Positions 1 through 7,890 of a stretch of DNA of 15,190 bases are shown one piece after another. Position numbers and translations under genes: made by a program. Position 1 is the first letter of the stretch, and each line of letters opens with the position of its first letter. Origin of the DNA: Psilocybe azurescens (lineage: Eukaryota > Basidiomycota > Agaricomycetes > Agaricales > Agrocybaceae). Under the pieces are notes generated by a model. The model did no database searches and was not told where the DNA came from. It worked only from the letters and a program-made list of their open reading frames with translations. The DNA lies in NCBI GenBank assembly GCA_023853785.1, contig JAJIRX010000189.1, forward strand, positions 1 through 15,190. The letters run 5' to 3'.

Positions 1-245
1 CCCTGTCGTCCGCGTCCGCGTCCGTCCTGCTCGTCCCCGTCCGTCGTCGTCCCTGTCGCGTCCCGTCCCGTGTTGTCGTGCGTCGCTGTCGCGTCCCTCG
101 TCCCTGTCGTCCCGTCCGCGTCCTCGTCTGCCGCGTCCACGTCGCGTCATCGTCCTCGTCCTCGTCCCTCGTCCCTGCCGTCCCGTCTCCGTCGTCCCTG
201 TCGCAGCCGCCGTCCTGCGTCCCGTCTCTCGTCTCGTCTCGCTCC
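1..245. repeat. CGTCC-rich low-complexity tract
   Basis: Degenerate tandem array built from CGTCC, CGTCCCGTCC and TCGTCCTCGT units, extremely pyrimidine-rich on the plus strand. It runs to the window edge, so its full length is unknown. Open frames across it (Ser/Arg/Pro-rich or Arg/Gly-rich) are composition artefacts. On the complement it reads as (GGACGAGG)n, which resembles the GAACGAGG stretch at about 4655-4725, next to a second copy of the block that follows here. Confidence 0.85.
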
Positions 246-335
246 GGTCGTCAACCTCTGTCGCGTCGGGTTGGCTGTCGCCTGGCTCCGACCGACGAGG
301 TGGTGGTGGTGGTAGTCGGAAGAAAGGTTGGGGTC
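246..335 (-). repeat. Dispersed repeat block, copy 1 (partner at 4440-4555)
   Basis: The complement of this stretch matches 4440-4555. A 13-nt identity, GGTCGGAGCCAGG (complement of 281-293 against 4520-4532), is followed a few bases later by a 10-nt identity, CCAACCCGAC (complement of 265-274 against 4539-4548). A (CCA)n run precedes the match in both copies and a (GRACGAGG)n-like tract follows it. The two copies therefore belong to one repeat family in opposite orientation. No coding function is recognised. Confidence 0.6.
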
Positions 336-340
336 GCCCA

Positions 341-587
341 TTTGATGGTTGTCGTGCCGATCGGCCGATGCCGGGCACGTGTGGAGCTACATGTTCTTGT
401 GAAATTTGACCGCGGACTGAACAAAATACAAAATTGTATCCATAGGGAGGCATTGCTCCCTAGTGTATTTAACTATTGTTTCATTTAACTGTCATTTCAT
501 AGAGTTTATTTCATTGATTTTAGTCTTTATTTTTTGCAATTAATATTAATAACTAATGATCATACTTTGGATATTGTGTTAATTATT
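341..587. other. Intergenic, no feature recognised
   Basis: The sequence changes abruptly from GC-rich to AT-rich at about 415. I see no gene, intron pair or repeat unit here, only AT-rich sequence leading into the decamer repeats. Confidence 0.5.
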
Positions 588-915
588 GCATCCAGTGGAC
601 TCCAGTGGATTCAACTGGACTCCACTGGACTCCACTGGACTGTGCTAATAAATATATTATTTGTTGTTGTTCAGTGAATATTTAAGCCCCAGTCCAGTGG
701 ACTCCAGTGGACTCCAGTGGACTTGACTGGACTCATAATCCACTGGACTGAGACTGGACTGAAAATTTGGCAGGAGTCCAGTGCGAGTCCAGTGGACTCC
801 AGTGGACTGCAGTCCAGTTCCAGTCCAGTGGACTGGACAATCTGTCAGCCAGTTTGGCTGGACAGAGAGTCCAGTGGAGTCTAGTGGAGTCCAGTGGAGT
901 CCACTGGAGTCCATA
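588..915. repeat. CCAGTGGACT / CCACTGGACT decamer repeat block
   Basis: Repeated ten-base units of the form TCCAGTGGAC, with the complementary form TCCACTGGAC mixed in. At 591-640 five units follow with an exact 10-base period, switching from the CAGTG to the CACTG form halfway, so the stretch can fold back on itself. Further units occupy about 691-760, 776-835 and 870-915, the last changing to TCCAGTGGAGT and then TCCATATGGA, the form dominant in the other two blocks. Open frames here are repeat shadows. Confidence 0.85.
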
Positions 916-1765
916 TGGATTGTGTGGGGAAAGGAAAGACCTCGTTTTTGCTGCTTCGCCTTTGGGCCATCCCAGCAAGCCCATGACAGCGTCTCCTAGA
1001 GGGCATGGATTTGACACGCCTCTAGCCAATTAAAAGGTAAGTGTAATGTTTCTCCATTTTCCCTATAAAGTTCTCCTATTAACTGTACCACTAGGGCACA
1101 AAGTGTGCAATTCCAGCTCGTTCTTGTTTCAGACCTCGAGGGCGATCCCAAGTTCACGTGTCTATTCACCCTCCACCAGCCTCCATTCTACTTGCTCGTT
1201 CATCCCTTTCAAAGATATCAGGCTTTTTTAATGTCGACGGTGTTAGAATACGGCTGTGCATGTATTTCTATACTCTATTTTGATGTTCTACGCTATTCCA
1301 TCCTTTAGATGTGGAGGCTCTCTGAGTCGATGTAGTCTCTGCCCTTCCTGGCCTTTAATAGACGCTTCGCGTTTTCACATCTTCTATGTCTGTTGTGTTC
1401 TCAACTTTCAGCCCTTTCTTGACCGATGTGCTCATCTTTGAGCCATCATCCAACGCCGACATTTCGTCAAGTTTAAATATTGTTGCTGAGTGTGCCGCTG
1501 ACGGAGTCACAGTGGCTGGCGTCTGCTGTGGAGTGCATCTCTATTTCCTGTGTTCCTCCTAATCTCTTTCAACTCACTTCGTCCTTCTAGTACCATTGCC
1601 AACCCAACCTATGCCACCAAAACTGCTGCCACCATCCACCATTTCGGCTCAAGTAATCAACAAGTGGAGCCCAAGTGCAGTCGCTTCTCAACCGCTTTGA
1701 CAGGCCCCAATATCACATCATTTTTTTTTGTTTAGTGCGTGTGAAGGTGGAGCGGCCCCACAAGC
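916..1765. other. Intergenic stretch with isolated splice-like signals
   Basis: No recognisable protein. An intron-like pair exists at 1036-1131 (GGTAAGTG ... TTGTTTCAG), and a CACGTG hexamer lies at about 1156. The open frames here are short and of unremarkable composition. It could be a decayed gene or a non-coding transcript. Confidence 0.3.
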
Positions 1766-1770
1766 ATGAA

Positions 1771-2304
1771 GATATATAAACAACACCTTTCTACTAACAC
1801 CCCAACTAACTCTAGTCGCAAACAACAACACCACTACCCACTCACCCAATTATTCCAACTTAACACCTTGCCCAGACCTCAAGAACATCCGGCTGATCAT
1901 TATCGACGCTTTCCCAGGTGAATTGCTCTAGGTAACTGCTCAGCTCATTCTTACCCACTGCTTTACTGATTGTATTTCAGAGATCAATAGAAGGCCCTGC
2001 GCCAGACAGACTTCATAATAGGTAGGTTTTATCCATATAATTTGTTATTGTATTCTGCTAATCCTAGGTGTCTCTGAAAGTGACCACCTAAACTCTGGCC
2101 AGGCGCAATTTGTCAGTCCTTTTTCCTCGTTTTTATCTATTTTAATTTTATTTCTGTTGATAATTTAAAATGGCAGCCCAATTCTTTATTTTTGCTTCGA
2201 GTCTTCAGACCAAGCATTTATACACAAGTGTAATGTTCACAGGTATGGCCATATTGAGAAAATTATATTTATGTTTTTTATTTATTTTTGAAGCTTATGA
2301 GTGA
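1771..2304 (+). promoter_or_regulatory. Candidate promoter with a spliced, AUG-free leader
   Basis: A TATA box (GATATATAAA, 1771-1780) is followed by a CT/CA-rich stretch typical of fungal transcription starts and untranslated leaders. Intron-like pairs follow: CAG-GTGAATTG at about 1917 to TATTTCAG at 1980, and TAG-GTAGGT at about 2021 to ATCCTAG near 2067. No ATG occurs between the TATA box and 2170. There AAAATGGC opens a 44-codon frame (2170-2304) that resembles nothing I know. A non-coding transcript, a transposon leader or chance are all possible. Confidence 0.3.
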
Positions 2305-2575
2305 GTTCTTCATATTTCTTATCTAGCTTTTATGTGTTACCCTTATTCAAGTATTGGGTCGTTGACATTATCAATCAGTGGGTGGGAAGAGATTCTGCAA
2401 TGGGAGGGGTTACTGTTGGTTTTAGTACCTGTAGTTAATGTAGTCGTATATTTATCTGCTTGAAAATATACCCATTTGGCTTTCTTTTTGGAGTGAAACC
2501 CTGAATACCATGGTTAATATTCAGAACGGGTTCTGGTCTCAAATTGTAGCTGGTCAGGCTGACGACAACAGTGTT

Positions 2576-2810
2576 CTGGCATTGGAATCTGTCAACTATA
2601 TTGTATCCAGCTCACAGAAGGGTGCTTAGTTTGCAATCCATCGCGAGTCTCTGAGGATCTAAATTCTTGTAGACAATTGGTGACAGTAAGCTCTGGCATT
2701 GGAATTTCTTGGTCATATTATATCTAGCTCACAAACAGTTGCCTGGCTTGCAATGTATCACAAGTATCCTAGAATTAGATATCTTGTTGATATTGATAAT
2801 AATATCACAG
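2576..2810. repeat. Tandem duplication, period about 117
   Basis: Two diverged copies start at CTGGCATTGGAAT (2576 and 2693). Each continues with TATATT-type sequence, a (T/C)AGCTCACA motif, GCTTGCAAT-like sequence and a CTTGT motif in the same order. The copies differ by many substitutions, so the duplication is old. No coding frame is conserved between them. Confidence 0.65.
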
Positions 2811-2870
2811 CTGCCCTATCGTCATGCATAGGGACAGTATCAATTCCATAATAAACTGTATCACTACGAT

Positions 2871-3124
2871 AAACTCATAATATCACTTTTCAAATATTTT
2901 TGGACCTAGCAATATCTTGCTATAAATTACATTGTGAATCAGCATATATTATGATGACAATTATAATGCAGATAACCATCTACTAATAACCCATATTATT
3001 ATGACAAATTCATAATATCAATTTTCAAATATTTTTGGACCTAGCAATGTCTTTCTATAAATTGCATTGTGAGTCAGCCTATACTATGGTGACCGGATTA
3101 TGGCACAGATGATCGTCTATAAGG
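2871..3124. repeat. Tandem duplication, period 135
   Basis: Two copies begin at AAACTCATAATATCA (2871) and AAATTCATAATATCA (3006). They share CAAATATTTTTGGACCTAGC exactly (2891 and 3026), then CTATAAATT(A/G)CATTGTGA(A/G)TCAGC. The pair is independent of, and better preserved than, the 117-base duplication just upstream. AT-rich and non-coding as far as I can see. Confidence 0.75.
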
Positions 3125-3328
3125 GATTTTGGAGTTCATAATGTCTGATGTGATTCTTTCTGTTTTCCTGATGTGCACACAGCCAGTTTGCTACATGGCA
3201 TACTTTGACTCCCAAGGCCACAAAATTTGTAAAGGGGCACAAATACTAGTATCCCTTATCTATATAGAAGGTGGGGCATTGCAATATGTCAATGTGCCCT
3301 GTCCACTTCTCAGATACTGTCACACAGT

Positions 3329-3560
3329 CACTCCTGGGGTGCAGATAATTTGAAACTATTCAAAACTTTTTCTGTATTGTTAAAGGTTTTGAATATAGTT
3401 TGCAGCTTGTAAATTTTAATCAAAACTTCTACCATTTGAGTATTCAAAATTGAGGTGAAATTTCTAAATTTAGTAATTATTTTGGACAACCAAAAACAAT
3501 AACATTTGGAACTGCTTTCAAAATTCCAAATTTAAAATTATATGTGTTGCTATTGTGGAG
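3329..3560 (+). repeat. Inverted repeat arm, left copy
   Basis: The complement of 6310-6553 matches this arm along almost its whole length. Both begin at CACTCCTGGGGTGCAG (3329-3344; complement of 6538-6553). A 35-base stretch is identical (3371-3405; complement of 6477-6511), and ACAATAACATTTGG is also shared. Similarity fades near GTGTGG/TTGTGG at the inner end. The outer flanks show no clear similarity, so the boundary at about 3320 looks real. This may be a terminal inverted repeat of a large element, or one of two oppositely inserted copies of a small element. Confidence 0.8.
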
Positions 3561-3889
3561 GAGATGAACAGCATACTCGTGAACACAATGCTAAGTCCCA
3601 ATTCGCATGGCCCGACAACCCCACTTCTCACACAACAAATGTTCAACGCGCACAACACGATTCACCGAATCTCGGATGCTCAACGATGCTCGGATATGCA
3701 CCTAGACCCTCAAATACACGCAAAAAGGATTACCATCGAAAACCAGGAACGGTGGACAGGGCATCAGCGAGTCGTATTTCCAATATTTTCATATTTCTTT
3801 GAATCTTTCCTCCTTATTTCACACTTCATTATAATCACACTTTTTCTTATCCATATACATGCTGGCGAGGTCTTTACCCTCACCCAGGT
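3561..3889. other. Interior sequence between the inverted arms, unrecognised
   Basis: A frame is open from 3555 into the following repeat block, but its translation has no recognisable motif, and its C-terminal half is the TGGAGTCCA repeat read as protein. I do not accept it as a gene. Confidence 0.35.
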
Positions 3890-4190
3890 ATTCCATGTGG
3901 AGTCCACCAACTCCGGCATGGAGTTGATGGAGTCCATATGGAGTTTAGTGACCTTTTTTTTGCAGATGTCCCAGCCATTTAGAGGTGGAGACTCCATATG
4001 GAGTCCAGCTGGAATTGACTCATCCTCCATATGGACCAATGTGGAGGATGTGGAACTCCATGTGGACTCCATGTGGAACTTCATTTGGAGTCTCCCATCC
4101 TCCATATGGATTCCATGTGGATTTGACTCATGAAGTCTGTGTATCAGCATGAATACACTATTCCAGCGTCAATTTCAAATGGACTCCAGG
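3890..4190. repeat. GGAGTCCATATGGAGTCC repeat block
   Basis: Repeats around the perfect palindrome TCCATATGGA and its variants TCCATGTGGA and TCCAGCTGGA, joined by GTC/ACTCC spacers. At least a dozen units are visible, with a spacing of about 12 or a multiple of it. It is the same family as 588-915 and 5572-5765 but with ATAT/ATGT centres. Both strands carry open frames here (His-Met-Glu-Ser-type repeats) that reflect the repeat alone. Confidence 0.85.
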
Positions 4191-4210
4191 TGGAGGAAGA
4201 TCCCCAGATT

Positions 4211-4325
4211 TTATTTATATTTTATTATATTTTATTATAGTGCAAAAAAATGACACCAACAGGAATTGAACTCGGGCCTCCGAGAACACCAGACGCTAAT
4301 GCTAAACTAACTAAGCTATATGGGC
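4211..4325 (-). ncRNA. Degenerate tRNA-like element (possible tRNA-derived SINE head)
   Basis: Read on the minus strand from 4325: GCCCATATAGCTTAGTTAG resembles a tRNA acceptor strand plus A box. About 40 nt later GAGTTCAATTCC resembles a B box (usual form GGTTCGAATCC). The 5' end resembles that of elongator tRNA-Met, but the acceptor 3' strand no longer pairs and the T stem has mismatches, so a working tRNA is unlikely. Immediately after it come seven T residues (complement of 4244-4250), a Pol III style terminator, and then an A/T-rich tail of AATAAAATAT units (complement of 4211-4238). Head, terminator and A-rich tail suggest a tRNA-derived SINE. I could not find target-site duplications. 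Confidence 0.55.
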
Positions 4326-4404
4326 TTTGTGATTGCCTTAAATTTGATGGCCTAGATACCAATACGGCTATTCAATCGGCATTTCTCGGCAAGTGACAAA
4401 TAAC

Positions 4405-4418
4405 GTCACATATGTGAC
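4405..4418. repeat. 14-base perfect palindrome GTCACATATGTGAC
   Basis: Perfect inverted repeat with no spacer. An additional GTGAC half-site lies about 10 bases upstream (AAGTGACAAATAAC). It sits between the tRNA-like element and the repeat block at 4440. It could be a protein-binding site or a junction remnant; nothing decides which. Confidence 0.6.
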
Positions 4419-4439
4419 TTATTGATGCCACGTCTATTA

Positions 4440-4740
4440 TTTTCACCACCCCACGTCTTCCTCCGACCACCACCACCCCACTGCCGGCCGTTGTACGTGC
4501 CCCCTACCTCGCTGTCGTTGGTCGGAGCCAGGCCCATACCAACCCGACCCAACATGCATTGCATTGCATTGCAACCGAGGCCGAAAAAGAACAAGCGGAC
4601 ACCTGCGAACGAAGGAAGGTGAGTACGGAACAGGGCGGAATGAGATGGGTGGGGAACGAGGAACGAGGGGAGGTGAGGCGAACACGGAACGAGGCAGAAC
4701 GAGGGGAGGCGACGAATGAGGAATGAATCCACGACCGCAG
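4440..4740 (+). repeat. Dispersed repeat block, copy 2, with GAACGAGG tract
   Basis: This is the partner of 246-335 in the opposite orientation. It has a (CCA)n run, then GGTCGGAGCCAGG (4520-4532), CCAACCCGAC (4539-4548) and three CATTG units at about 4555-4572. A purine-rich stretch of GAACGAGG/GAGGGGAGGC units (about 4655-4725) follows. It ends at CGACCGCAG directly before a consensus 5' splice site. A frame from 4422 to 4622 is open, but its proline-rich translation matches nothing known to me. Confidence 0.55.
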
Positions 4741-4800
4741 GTAAGTCGCAAATTCCGCATACCGCCGCCACTAACCGCTCCCCCTCCCTCTTTTGTATAG

Positions 4801-5268
4801 GCCGACGATGATGATGACTGGCACATACAGCAACAAGTACGACAGCACGCAGGATACGTACGGACAACAACAACGGCAGGTACAAACACCACGACAACAA
4901 CAACGACACGTACAATGGCAACAACAAGCCATGACAACGACGAAAATGGCCACGACAATGACAACGACGCGTATGGCGGCCACCACAACAACAACAACAA
5001 CAACACATACAGCGGTCACCGCAACAACAACAACAACACGTACAGTGGCCACCACGACAACGACGATGACGCGTACAGCGGCCACCGCAACAACAACAAC
5101 AACACGTACAGCGGCCACCGCGACAATGACAACACGTACAACAGAGCGCAGCGGACACGCCAACACGCCGGACACGCACGACGGCCACCACAACGTGTAC
5201 AAAGGCCATCGCAGCATATACAACGGCCACCACAACGACGACAACATGTACAGCGGGGCTATGAGTGA
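4801..5268 (+). repeat. AAC-rich minisatellite; possible exon of a low-complexity protein
   Basis: The unit is about 33 bases (ACGTACAGCGGCCACCRC followed by AACAAC repeats). In the frame starting at 4801 it reads T-Y-S-G-H-R/H then Asn/Asp runs, repeated about five times between 4969 and 5135. An intron with consensus ends lies exactly before it (GTAAGT at 4741, TTTTGTATAG ending at 4800), and this frame is open from 4801 to the stop at 5268. Against a conserved protein, Y-x-G-H units also appear in another frame at 5196-5258, so unit-number or length changes have not respected the reading frame. Antisense poly-Val/Cys frames are shadows. A decayed or transposon-borne coding exon is possible. 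Confidence 0.4.
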
Positions 5269-5280
5269 CATGGCCAACGT

Positions 5281-5415
5281 CTCGCCCCTTTTTTTCTTTT
5301 TTTTTTGTCTCGTTTTCTCTTTTTTAATTTATGTATCCTCTTGTCTACTTTTTTTCCTCTATTTCGTATGTTTTTCTTTTATTTCTTTTCTATTTATTTT
5401 TATGTTTCAGTGATC
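5281..5415 (+). other. T-rich polypyrimidine tract ending in a 3' splice-like site
   Basis: Runs of T with scattered C, then TTTTTATGTTTCAG (ending at 5410), which looks like a 3' splice site. It may belong with the intron-like signals around 4741-4800. AT-rich sequence without features follows to 5570. Confidence 0.35.
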
Positions 5416-5571
5416 AACTTCGTTAGTAGATAATATTGTAGGTAACAATGTAGTATATAGTTTTCAATATATTATATATGTATATATCACATATTATTGC
5501 ATGAATGCACCCTAAGAAAATACATTCCAATTAAAATCTAGCTATAGCTGGACTTGGTAAAATTCACCAAG

Positions 5572-5765
5572 TCAGTCCAGGTGGATTCTAATTGAACTCC
5601 ACCTGGACTCCACCTGGCCTCCAGTTGGACTCAAGTGGAATAGCTTGAACTCCACCTATCAAAGATGATTTTTTGAACACTTGTATATGTTCCAGATGGA
5701 GTCCATGTGGAGTCCACCATTTCTGTATGGAGTTGGTGGACTCCATATGGAGTTCCTGGGTGGAG
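5572..5765. repeat. CTCCACCTGGACTCC / GGAGTCCATATGGAGT repeat block
   Basis: Third block of the TCCA-NN-TGGA family. The first half (5572-5650) uses CC or GT centres (TCCACCTGGA, TCCAGGTGGA, TCCAGTTGGA). The second half (5695-5765) uses ATGT and ATAT centres (TCCATGTGGA, TCCATATGGA). A non-repetitive spacer separates them. Confidence 0.8.
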
Positions 5766-5774
5766 GTAAAGTAC

Positions 5775-6309
5775 ACATGCTGGCTAGCTGAGGACGACTG
5801 CTGTTGTGACAATCCCCTGCTGGAGTTGTGGCACTGCGATATAGTTGAGGGCCTACGATGGGGATGCCCTTGGGACAGGCAGAGCCGTGCGCACGTGATC
5901 ACACTTCGGTAAGCCATTGGCATGCCGTGGTCTATCCTTTAACCGCTCGTCCGTTTATTTTATTTCAAATGGACACTCGTATATACATTTTCCGCCGCTT
6001 TTTTTTGCACAACGTATTTCATTTCGTCATTCCAAACGGTCACTCCTATCTACCTATTTCATTATTACAGATAAGCTGTGGTAACCGGAGGCACAGAGTA
6101 CGCTGCACTCCGTGTTCATATATAGATGTTTGTAAAACTGGTAATGGATATTGAGTCTCCCTGGATTTTATCTACAAACGAGCAACTGAGCCGAGCCCTA
6201 GCCTTCTTGAACATTGAGCCGTGCGAGTGAGAAAGAACAATCTATCAATATTTTATCTACACAAATCTCACCTTTTTCGACCACCTATATCCGTCTCTCC
6301 TCCTGGAAA
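5775..6309. other. Unique-looking sequence, nothing recognised
   Basis: Mixed-composition sequence up to the right inverted arm. It contains a CACGTG hexamer at about 5893. Open frames here are short and contain no motif. Confidence 0.4.
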
Positions 6310-6553
6310 CATTCAACTCTTCCACACTATGGGAACCAATTCAAATTAAAATTCAGAATCTCGAAACCAGTCCCAAATGTTATTGTTCTTGTCTTTCCAA
6401 GATAATCACTAAATTTAAACATTTTAACTCAATTTTGATTACCCAAATGGTAGAAATTTTGATTAAAAATTTGAAACTGCAAACTATATTCAAAACCTTT
6501 AACAATACAGAACAATTTTTGGGTAGCTTTAAATTCACTGCACCCCAGGAGTG
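6310..6553 (-). repeat. Inverted repeat arm, right copy
   Basis: Complement of the arm at 3329-3560; the identities are given there. Outer end at 6553 (CTGCACCCCAGGAGTG, 6538-6553), inner end near 6310-6325. Together the arms bound a unit of about 3.2 kb containing one TCCA-NN-TGGA block, the tRNA-like element, the dispersed block, the minisatellite and another TCCA-NN-TGGA block. Confidence 0.8.
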
Positions 6554-7326
6554 AGTTTGAGGCAATCTTGCATGTTCAGCATGTGTACGCCTTCAGTGAT
6601 CTATCTTCAATACACCAACTTACACCAGCTTTCAATACAGCAATGCTATTGAGAGACCAATCATCGGCATGGAGATCACATTTGATAAAGGCTTCCTGTG
6701 AGCTCTCACTCACCATTTCACTTGGCCTTTGAACCAGCTTTTGAGTTCTGATGTTACCAATGCCCTGATCAAAGCTCCATCTTAAGACTTTGGGACATAG
6801 TTGGGCTTCGAGATCATATGTTAAAAGGTACATCATATTATGCAGTTTCTATCTTTAATTGAAGCCAATTGACAAGAAATAGACATCAAGTCTCACATCC
6901 CGTCGAAGGTCTTGATTGGGTTAGGATCAAAATAATAGCAGAGACCTTTCAGCATGTATTCTGATCAACTTTGGGTTTGAAGTTTCGACATTCTTAATAG
7001 TGATGTACATGTATATCTATAATGGATTCATTTACGAAGATCAAAAGACATGTTTATCCCAACTCCGGCAGGTGCATGGTATCCTACATGGTTGATGATC
7101 AGATATAACTCGTTCCAATATCCCGATAGAAACTGCCGTTTACATCTCTTCTTTTAAGTCTATGTTGAAGTCTAAGAGAGGTGGCACGGACAACTGATAC
7201 ATGCACAAGAACTGAAGATGTCTTCCTGTCGCCCATCGTCTATCTGATATCGCTGGGGTCCTGTATAAATCTATTTAATTGAACCTATAATGCACGGCAA
7301 ATGTACTCATGTGACTCGCTAAGTTG
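6554..7326. other. Intergenic, no gene recognised
   Basis: A minus-strand frame (6836-6576) is open for 86 codons but has no recognisable motif, no splice partners that extend it, and abuts the inverted arm. I see no strong repeats. This is the transition from the repeat mosaic to the gene-bearing part of the window. Confidence 0.35.
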
Positions 7327-7680
7327 CTACTTAAGAGGTATTACATCGGCCGATCTACGCGATTTACTATTGCGGACAAAAGGCGAGTTCAGTCTTTGAC
7401 CAACGATCATGATGCATTGTGCCGGCTTCGCTTTCCCTTTACCGACCACCAACCGTAGATCAAGTGGATATACTCCTGAAGCGCATCGTTTCGGCTGCCT
7501 GGAATATTTGATGAAATGAAACGTCATAGCTGGGCACATATGAGTATTTAAAGCCAAATTTACAATCAGCTGATAGACAGACTGACCAGTGTCATCAAGT
7601 ATCATTGAATAACCTGTTATTGTACTACTAGTATATGTGTATTGTGTCGAATTCAAGCTTCCGGTATAGGCCATCGTCAT
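7327..7680 (-). CDS. Uncertain hypothetical ORF (117 codons)
   Basis: Open frame starting ATGACGATGGCC at 7680. The translation is Ser/Thr/Tyr-rich at the start and Arg/Lys-rich at the end, with no signal peptide, membrane segment or motif that I recognise. It lies about 210 bases beyond the stop codon of the DUF6534-like gene, on the same strand. It could be a small or decayed gene or a chance frame; no supporting introns or promoter were seen. Confidence 0.15.
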   Translation of the reverse strand: MTMAYTGSLNSTQYTYTSSTITGYSMILDDTGQSVYQLIVNLALNTHMCPAMTFHFIKYSRQPKRCASGVYPLDLRLVVGKGKAKPAQCIMIVGQRLNSPFVRNSKSRRSADVIPLK

Positions 7681-7890
7681 TGCCACTCGGACGTTCTTTG
7701 TAATAAATCTCTATTGTACAAATCTTTACGATTTTAGACTGAGAAATACTAACGTAGTATTTGCTTCAGGTGAGTAGCCCTCTTGTCAGTGATGGGACAT
7801 ACAGACTCGCAGATAGCTAGACAAGCTGGCACCCGATGGTCATCTGTGTGCTACAATTTTGCGATGAGAAGTCCCACGCAAATATTGTGA

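Noticed and set aside
588..915. CRISPR-like array
   Set aside because: The units are contiguous with no unique spacers, and the genome is eukaryotic.
657..1033. Overlapping frames on both strands through the decamer repeats
   Set aside because: A ten-base repeat leaves several frames open at once; composition alone explains them.
4406..5277. Long minus-strand frames rich in Val and Cys, and other frames of 100-275 codons
   Set aside because: They are the complement of AAC/GAC repeats and GC-rich low complexity, with no motif or splice support.
6576..6836. 86-codon minus-strand frame
   Set aside because: It has no recognisable motif, no splice extension, and it abuts a repeat arm.
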